The position numbers and the translations under genes are program-made. Shown here piece by piece: positions 5,940-10,407 of a stretch of 10,407 nucleotides of DNA. Source of the DNA: Lachnospiraceae bacterium UBA3821 (GTDB lineage Bacteria; Bacillota; Clostridia; Lachnospirales; Lachnospiraceae); assembly GCA_002368865.1 (NCBI GenBank), contig DFDT01000015.1:1-10407 (forward strand), written 5' to 3'. Within the stretch, counting starts at the first letter, position 1, and every line of letters starts with the position of its first letter. The notes beneath the pieces were generated by a model. It saw only the letters and a list, made by a program, of their open reading frames with translations, was not told the origin of the DNA and searched no databases.

Positions 5940-7253
5940 ATGTGGGCTTACGAAAGTGTATTTTATCAGATTTATCCGCTGGGTTTCTGCGGAGCGCCTT
6001 TTGAGAATGACGGTGTGTTGGAGCATCGCATTTTAAAGGTGAAGGAATGGATTCCGCACATGCAGAAGCTTGGGATCAATGCAATTTATTTTTCACCGGT
6101 TTTTGAGTCGGATACGCATGGATACAATACAAGAGATTACAGAAAGATAGATGTACGCCTTGGTACCAATGAGGATTTCAGGGAGGTCTGTGGGGCGCTT
6201 CATGAGGCCGGGATCAAGGTCGTGTTGGATGGTGTGTTTAATCATGTGGGCAGAGGGTTCGGACCGTTCCAGGATGTGCTGCATAACAGAGAGGGTTCCC
6301 GCTATGTGAACTGGTTTCACCGGATTGATTTTGGGGGCAACTCGAACTACAATGACGGACTATGGTACGAAGGCTGGGAAGGGAACTATGACCTGGTCAA
6401 ACTGAATCTTTACAATGATGAAGTGGTGAATTATCTGCTGGAAAGCATCAAGGGCTGGGTGGATGAATTTGATATTGATGGCCTCAGATTGGATGTGGCA
6501 TACTGCCTGAATGAGAATTTCTGCCGCAGACTGCGGGAGTACACATCCGGGCTGAAGCAGGATTTCTTCCTGGTGGGAGAGATGCTGCACGGTGACTATA
6601 ACCGCCTGATGAATGACGCTATGCTGCATTCCGCGACCAATTATGAGTGCTATAAGGGATTATACAGTAGTTTTAACAGCATGAATCTGTTTGAGATCGT
6701 TCACTCGTTGTTGCGTCAGTTTGGCCCTGAAAACTGGACGCTTTACAAAGGAAAACACCTGTTATCTTTTGTGGACAACCACGATGTAACGCGTGTTGCA
6801 AGTATATTGACCAATGAGAAGCATTTGCCGCTTATCTACGCGTTGATGTTTGGCATGCCGGGGATTCCCTGCGTTTATTACGGCAGTGAATGGGGAGAAA
6901 AGGCAGAGAAGCACCAGGGTGATCCGGCGTTGCGCCCCTGCATAGATGCGCCGATATGGAATGAATTAACTGACTTTATCAGTCAATTGACAGAGGCAAA
7001 AAAGCATTCTGAGGCCCTGAATTACGGTACTTTCCGTTCCGTACTCCTCACGAACAAGCAGTGCATTTTTGAACGGAAGACGGACAATGAGCGCGTGCTG
7101 GTAGCAATCAATGCCGATGGGCAGGATTTTGTGGCACACTTTGATGCCGGCTGCGGTATGGCGGAGGATCTGATCACTGGAAAGCCGCATGATTTCGGCG
7201 GAGGCAGTACATTGCCCGCCTACAGTGCGGCATTTTGGAAGATGGAGAAATAA
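5940..7253 (+). CDS. GH13 (alpha-amylase family) alpha-glucan hydrolase, cytoplasmic
   Basis: The 437-residue product has a single alpha-amylase (beta/alpha)8 barrel that would cleave alpha-1,4 links in maltodextrins or related glucans. The four GH13 regions are clear: DGVFNH (97-102), GLRLD with nucleophile D185, GE with acid/base E214, and DNHD with transition-state D282. A beta-rich C-terminal domain follows after about 360. There is no signal peptide, so it probably acts on imported oligosaccharides, like cyclomaltodextrinase/neopullulanase-type enzymes, but it lacks their usual N-terminal starch-binding domain and is shorter. Start choice: AGGAGG (5923-5928) is 11 bases before ATG 5940 and only two before ATG 5931. 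The protein reads MWAYESVFYQIYP from 5940, close to the first barrel strand. The frame is open back to TTG 5901. No sugar transporter or regulator is adjacent, so the exact substrate cannot be given. Confidence 0.93.
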   Translation: MWAYESVFYQIYPLGFCGAPFENDGVLEHRILKVKEWIPHMQKLGINAIYFSPVFESDTHGYNTRDYRKIDVRLGTNEDFREVCGALHEAGIKVVLDGVFNHVGRGFGPFQDVLHNREGSRYVNWFHRIDFGGNSNYNDGLWYEGWEGNYDLVKLNLYNDEVVNYLLESIKGWVDEFDIDGLRLDVAYCLNENFCRRLREYTSGLKQDFFLVGEMLHGDYNRLMNDAMLHSATNYECYKGLYSSFNSMNLFEIVHSLLRQFGPENWTLYKGKHLLSFVDNHDVTRVASILTNEKHLPLIYALMFGMPGIPCVYYGSEWGEKAEKHQGDPALRPCIDAPIWNELTDFISQLTEAKKHSEALNYGTFRSVLLTNKQCIFERKTDNERVLVAINADGQDFVAHFDAGCGMAEDLITGKPHDFGGGSTLPAYSAAFWKMEK

Positions 7254-7268
7254 AGAAGATGAAGAAAT

Positions 7269-7303
7269 ACAGAAAAGGGAGTCGTTCAGACTTCCTTTTC
7301 TGT
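7269..7303. terminator. Hairpin between convergent genes, probable bidirectional terminator
   Basis: A 15-bp stem (7269-7283 with 7289-7303), perfect except for one G-T wobble, closes a five-base loop. The loop contains the stop codon of the minus-strand S-component gene (TCA at 7286-7288), so one arm encodes its last residues. Leftward transcription is followed by a T-rich tract; rightward transcription meets seven Ts at 7316-7322 after a short second hairpin. It probably ends both the GH13 transcript and the S-component transcript. Confidence 0.7.
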
Positions 7304-8113
7304 AAAAAGACCGGCTTTTTTTAATGCGGGCCGCAGTGCCAAATAGAACACAGTCGCTGCAATGACCGCGACCACGGCATTCACTAAAGTGGTCATGGCG
7401 TTGATCTTTGCAAAAGCCTTTGCAATATCCTGTGGGATGCCCAGCAGGTATGTTTTATAGAAATATCCCACCAGCGGGTCCGCAATCACATTGAAGGCCA
7501 TTCCGCATACACTGGCTGCAATAGTTGCGCCGGTTATATATTTTACGGTGTGCTCTCTGCTGATATGAAAGAGCTTATGCGCTACAAAACCGACCACCAG
7601 ACCGATCATCAGCTTCAATAAGAAAGTTTTGGGAGCACTGGTCACATAAGCGGTGGTCAGATCAGCGATCGTCATGCCGATGGCACCGGCCAGACCGCCC
7701 CAATAGCCGCCTAAAAGTAACGCCCCAAGTACACAGAATACATTGCCAAAGTGAAACGCAGTTTTCTCTGTGCCCACGGGAATATCGATCTTGAAGACGG
7801 CAAAACCGATATAACATAAAGCAGCCAGAAGTCCCGCCTGAGCTAACTGCTTTACATCCGCTTCCTGTGAAGGATGCACGCCGATGAAAGCTTTATAGGC
7901 GCCGCGCACGGTGATCATGACAGCCACAAACAATGCGGTCAGACTGTATGCATAGGGCTGTTTGATCTCCTGAAGATAAGATTTATGTGTGACAAAGGAA
8001 CAGATCAGGCTGACCAATAAGAGCACAATTCCTACGATCAACATTGTCTTGCTTTTGCTCCGCCCGGTGTCCGGTCCGTTTTGAGTTACATTCCATTTTG
8101 CTGTCTTTTCCAT
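7286..8113 (-). CDS. ECF transporter S-component-like membrane protein with N-terminal two-helix extension
   Basis: The 275-residue product is strongly hydrophobic. The C-terminal two-thirds (about 85-265) resembles substrate-binding S-components of energy-coupling-factor vitamin transporters of the ECF-ribofla_trS type. It has the sequence HFGNVFCVLGALLLGG (121-136) followed by GGLAGAIGMTIADLTTAY and later membrane helices near 165-180, 193-215 and 240-260. S-components bind a vitamin or similar solute and use a shared EcfA/A'/T module, none of which is encoded here. Residues 1-80 add a polar N-terminus and two extra helices (about 23-42 and 53-77), longer than the usual S-component of under 200 residues. 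ATG 8113 (complement) has AGAGG about seven bases upstream. The frame continues to 8353 but would enter the sigma-factor gene. No vitamin riboswitch was recognised, so the substrate is unassigned. Confidence 0.82.
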   Translation of the reverse strand: MEKTAKWNVTQNGPDTGRSKSKTMLIVGIVLLLVSLICSFVTHKSYLQEIKQPYAYSLTALFVAVMITVRGAYKAFIGVHPSQEADVKQLAQAGLLAALCYIGFAVFKIDIPVGTEKTAFHFGNVFCVLGALLLGGYWGGLAGAIGMTIADLTTAYVTSAPKTFLLKLMIGLVVGFVAHKLFHISREHTVKYITGATIAASVCGMAFNVIADPLVGYFYKTYLLGIPQDIAKAFAKINAMTTLVNAVVAVIAATVFYLALRPALKKAGLFTEKEV

Positions 8114-8164
8114 AGTGGTTCCTCTCTTCCTGTAATCTGTTTGAGCGCTCCTCACGATACGCAT

Positions 8165-8230
8165 AGTATATAGAAAAAGTGGTATGATAAAAAGTGCCAG
8201 AATAAAACTTTTTTGCCATGCCAGATTATA
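8165..8230 (-). promoter_or_regulatory. Candidate -10 elements for the S-component gene
   Basis: On the minus strand a perfect TATAAT (8225-8230) and a TATACT (8165-8170) lie upstream of the start. The second has only a weak -35 (TTTTTA, 17 bp away) and the first has none at ideal spacing. Leaders would be about 105 or 45 nt. The evidence does not decide between them. Confidence 0.35.
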
Positions 8231-8263
8231 ATCCGCATACATGAAAAAAATTGCATGACCGAT

Positions 8264-8289
8264 TGTAACAAAATCCTTCAGATTCCGAT
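8264..8289 (+). promoter_or_regulatory. Possible autoregulatory ECF-sigma promoter
   Basis: TGTAAC (8264-8269) and CGAT (8286-8289) are 16 bp apart, resembling the AAC/CGT-type -35 and -10 elements of ECF sigma promoters. The -10 departs from CGT. It lies about 45 bp before the sigma-factor start. ECF sigma factors commonly activate their own operon, which is the main reason to note it. Confidence 0.3.
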
Positions 8290-8332
8290 ATATCAGTAAA
8301 AGCAGGGCTTGCACCGGAAAGGAAAAGACAAA

Positions 8333-8809
8333 GTGGATGAGATATATGAACAAAACGCGAAAATAGTATATTTTTTCCTGTATTCACTTTGTCGGGATGA
8401 GGCACTGTCGGAAGATCTGATGCAGGAAACATTTCTTCGGGCAATCCAGTCTCTGGACACCTACAACGGTCAATGCAAACTCTCTACCTGGCTCTGCCAG
8501 ATTGCAAAGCATCTGCTCTATCAGCACTGGGAGAAAACGGCCAAGCGGGATCTGATCGAGCTGGATGAAGACTTGCCCTTGCAGGCGCCTGACACCGGAG
8601 AAAAAGTGTTAAAGAAACTGGAGCTGGATGCTGTCATGGAGCGGATACAGACCCTGCCGGAACAGATGCGGAAGGTGGTGCTCCTGCGGGCCATGAGCGA
8701 CCTCTCCTATCGGGAGATCGGACAGATGTTTTGCAGGAGTGAGAACTGGGCTCGGGTGACGTTTTACCGGGCAAAAGAAATTTTGATCAGGGAGGGATAC
8801 CATGAATAG
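8333..8809 (+). CDS. ECF-family RNA polymerase sigma factor
   Basis: The 158-residue product directs RNA polymerase to a stress or signal regulon. Region 2 covers about 5-70, with LSEDLMQETFLRAIQ (25-39) and the STWLCQIAKHLLYQHW segment (51-66). Region 4 covers about 105-152, with the helix-turn-helix SYREIGQMFCRSENWARVTFYRAK. Length and two-domain layout are typical of ECF sigma factors. GTG 8333 is chosen: a GGAAAGGA purine tract lies about ten bases upstream and the protein starts MDEIYEQN as relatives do. TTG 8309 is an in-frame alternative. Its last eight bases overlap the anti-sigma gene, so the two are translationally coupled and the sigma is likely held inactive at the membrane. The inducing signal and target genes cannot be read from this window. 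Confidence 0.95.
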   Translation: MDEIYEQNAKIVYFFLYSLCRDEALSEDLMQETFLRAIQSLDTYNGQCKLSTWLCQIAKHLLYQHWEKTAKRDLIELDEDLPLQAPDTGEKVLKKLELDAVMERIQTLPEQMRKVVLLRAMSDLSYREIGQMFCRSENWARVTFYRAKEILIREGYHE

Positions 8810-9638
8810 TGAACATATAACTATAAAATGCGAAGTGATCCAGGATCTGATGCCGTCATATCTCGACGAGATCTGCTCGGACGCTTCCAGAGAACTTGTG
8901 GAACAGCACATGCAAAACTGCGAAAGCTGCCGTAAACGCTGTGAACTGCTGAAAAACTGGAGCAATGATTTCGCTGTGGAAAATATGGAAGAGAAACAGC
9001 TCGACGGCATGCAGAAAGTACGGAAAAAGATGCAGATGCAAAAGTGGTTTTTGGTAATGGCATGCGTTTATCTGGTATGGCTGGGATACAGCACCTTTAT
9101 CGAATACAGATCATCCTTTTTCCCAAGCGTGGTGCTGCAGGTCATTTCCCAGGTACTTCTGCTGCTGGCGGCAGAAGCAGGTCGTAGACATCGCGAAAAA
9201 CAGACTGGGGACGTAAAATTTGCTGACAAAAAGGACATGGCAGTGATTGCCATTGCGGTTTTTCTCTCCGGGCTGGCATTCGTGGGGATGCATATGGCGT
9301 GGGGACATCTGGAGTCAGGAGCTCCCGATTTTTACGGAGTCGCCTGGTATCAGGTTGGTCCTGCGCTGTCCATGTTATTCGGTCTTGTCTTTGCAATAAA
9401 TTTTGCGGGGATTTTTTATTACTATTCCAAAGTTTTAAATTCACAGATCCACAGGCGCTGGATGCTTGCCGTATTTCTCACGGGGACACTTCTGATGGTA
9501 TCCTATGGAGGCATGCTGCACAACATGACATCTCCCGAGACGATCATGCATTGCCTTGACAGGGATACGGTGGCGATCTGTGGGATCGGCCTGTTTGGGG
9601 TCGCACTCAATCTGTTGTATGACAGACTGAGAGGATGA
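8802..9638 (+). CDS. Zinc-finger (zf-HC2) anti-sigma factor with multiple membrane helices
   Basis: The 278-residue product starts with a cytoplasmic anti-sigma domain containing the H-x3-C-x2-C zinc motif (H36, C40, C43, in EQHMQNCESCRKR), preceded by DLMPSYLDEICSDASREL, typical of zf-HC2 proteins. About six membrane helices follow (near 82-100, 106-125, 145-165, 183-208, 220-238 and 255-273), with no large external sensor domain. It would bind and hold the ECF sigma factor encoded just upstream until a membrane signal releases it. ATG 8802 has GGAGG six bases upstream and overlaps the sigma stop by eight bases. The 3' end overlaps the convergent LysR gene by 32 bp. Identification as the cognate anti-sigma comes from the zinc motif plus position; the multi-helix part is not a family I can name. 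Confidence 0.87.
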   Translation: MNSEHITIKCEVIQDLMPSYLDEICSDASRELVEQHMQNCESCRKRCELLKNWSNDFAVENMEEKQLDGMQKVRKKMQMQKWFLVMACVYLVWLGYSTFIEYRSSFFPSVVLQVISQVLLLLAAEAGRRHREKQTGDVKFADKKDMAVIAIAVFLSGLAFVGMHMAWGHLESGAPDFYGVAWYQVGPALSMLFGLVFAINFAGIFYYYSKVLNSQIHRRWMLAVFLTGTLLMVSYGGMLHNMTSPETIMHCLDRDTVAICGIGLFGVALNLLYDRLRG

Positions 9639-10407
9639 TCTGCTCCAGGGCAGCCGCTGCGGCGCTAAGCGGGTGACTCTTATCCTTGATGAGACAGATA
9701 TGCCTCGGGGGAATTGTTTCCCTTAAATGAACCTGAAATACTTTGCCGCTCTCCAGAGCTTCTCCGGCAAAAGTAAGCGGCACAAATCCAAGCCCGATAT
9801 CGTGCGCCACCATAGGCAAAATCTGGTCTGTGGTGGCGGCTTCTATGGAAGGTGCAAGAATCATGCCGTGAGAGGCAAACAGCTTATTCAAAAAAGCAAA
9901 AGAAGTAGTCTCACGCCCCAGACTGATCATAGGATATGAGCTAAGATCTTTCAGAGAGATTTCTTTTCCAGCGAGATTTTCATATAGTCTTCCGGCAATT
10001 AAAATTTCCTGAAAAGACTTAATTTTTATCTCTGATAACGGCTTCATCACTTCGGTGGGCGTGGAGACCACTGCAATCTCAGCGATCCCTCGACTTACTG
10101 CCTGAATTCCCTGCGGAGTGGAGTGGTTTAAGATCTGCACATGAATGCCGGGATAAGTCGCCTTGTATTGCTGTAAAATCGGCAGCATAACCACGTGCAG
10201 GGCAATCTCACTGATAGCGATGGAGAGATTGCCGCTCTGAAGGGAGGCGCTTCGGGACAGTTCGGATTCTCCCAGCCTGATCTGTTCATAGGCCGATTCT
10301 ACATGGGTGAACAGTTTTTCACCTTCCGGAGTAAGAGTCACACCCTTTCTGGAACGCACGAAAAGGCGGCAGCCCAGGTCAGCCTCCAGATTGTTCATGG
10401 CTCGCGT
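9607..10407 (-). CDS. LysR-type transcriptional regulator, N-terminus cut by window edge
   Basis: The 266 visible residues cover the end of the winged helix-turn-helix (TRAMNNLEADLGCRLFVRSRKGVTLTPEG, read in overlapping parts), the linker helix (about 35-50) and the whole LysR substrate-binding domain. That domain begins near SGNLSIAISEIALHVVMLPIL and ends LEQIILSVCHTTD. LysR regulators are tetramers that bind DNA and respond to a small molecule. The family is about 290-300 residues, so roughly 30 N-terminal residues lie beyond the window. The in-frame ATG at 10396-10398 is internal (the M of the RAMNNLE helix), not the start. The gene converges on the anti-sigma gene, and the ligand and target are unknown because the divergent neighbour is outside the window. 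Confidence 0.95.
   Translation of the reverse strand, partial: TRAMNNLEADLGCRLFVRSRKGVTLTPEGEKLFTHVESAYEQIRLGESELSRSASLQSGNLSIAISEIALHVVMLPILQQYKATYPGIHVQILNHSTPQGIQAVSRGIAEIAVVSTPTEVMKPLSEIKIKSFQEILIAGRLYENLAGKEISLKDLSSYPMISLGRETTSFAFLNKLFASHGMILAPSIEAATTDQILPMVAHDIGLGFVPLTFAGEALESGKVFQVHLRETIPPRHICLIKDKSHPLSAAAAALEQIILSVCHTTD

Noticed and set aside
8114..8353. N-terminal extension of the S-component frame, or a vitamin riboswitch upstream of it
   Set aside because: The extension has no ribosome site and runs into the sigma-factor gene on the other strand, while ATG 8113 has a good site. The plausible leaders of 45-105 nt show no FMN, TPP, preQ1 or THF riboswitch pattern that I recognise.

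Overview
The window looks like chromosomal DNA of an anaerobic Firmicute, most likely a Lachnospiraceae/Clostridia member. This rests on gene content and protein style (AsnA, an uncoupled ECF S-component, an ECF sigma/zf-HC2 anti-sigma pair, purine-rich coding strands, AGGAGG-type ribosome sites), not on a database match. Nine protein genes are supported. No rRNA, tRNA, CRISPR array, insertion sequence or phage gene was seen.

Layout. Positions 1-379 (minus) hold the N-terminal part of asparagine synthetase A. A 213-bp divergent intergenic region follows, containing an asnA promoter, a long A/T palindrome and a second promoter carrying two LexA (SOS) boxes. Rightward from it run (1) a radical-SAM protein with a helix-hairpin-helix domain (putative DNA modification/repair family), (2) its usual partner, a DUF4130 'probable DNA metabolism' protein, and (3) a large protein fusing a RecB/Cas4-type PD-(D/E)XK nuclease to a DinG/XPD-type helicase with an Fe-S cysteine set. 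A 218-bp gap leads to a cytoplasmic GH13 alpha-glucan hydrolase. A bidirectional-looking hairpin separates it from a convergent ECF-transporter S-component with an unusual N-terminal extension. Divergent from that is an ECF sigma factor overlapping its zinc-finger anti-sigma membrane protein. The window ends in a convergent, truncated LysR-type regulator whose 3' end overlaps the anti-sigma gene.

How the genes may work together. The most interesting block is 530-5721, a candidate DNA-damage-inducible repair locus. It has a TTGCAG-N17-TAATAT promoter with LexA boxes in the spacer and at the expected start site, a radical-SAM protein ending in a sliding-clamp-like QMSLF motif, its DUF4130 partner without the uracil-DNA-glycosylase fusion seen in some relatives, and a nuclease-helicase. 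The biochemical role of the radical-SAM/DUF4130 pair is, to my knowledge, undetermined. The promoter and the motif suggest SOS-controlled repair acting at the replication clamp. The helicase may also use a promoter of its own. The remaining genes are ordinary metabolic and regulatory genes with no visible link to that block.
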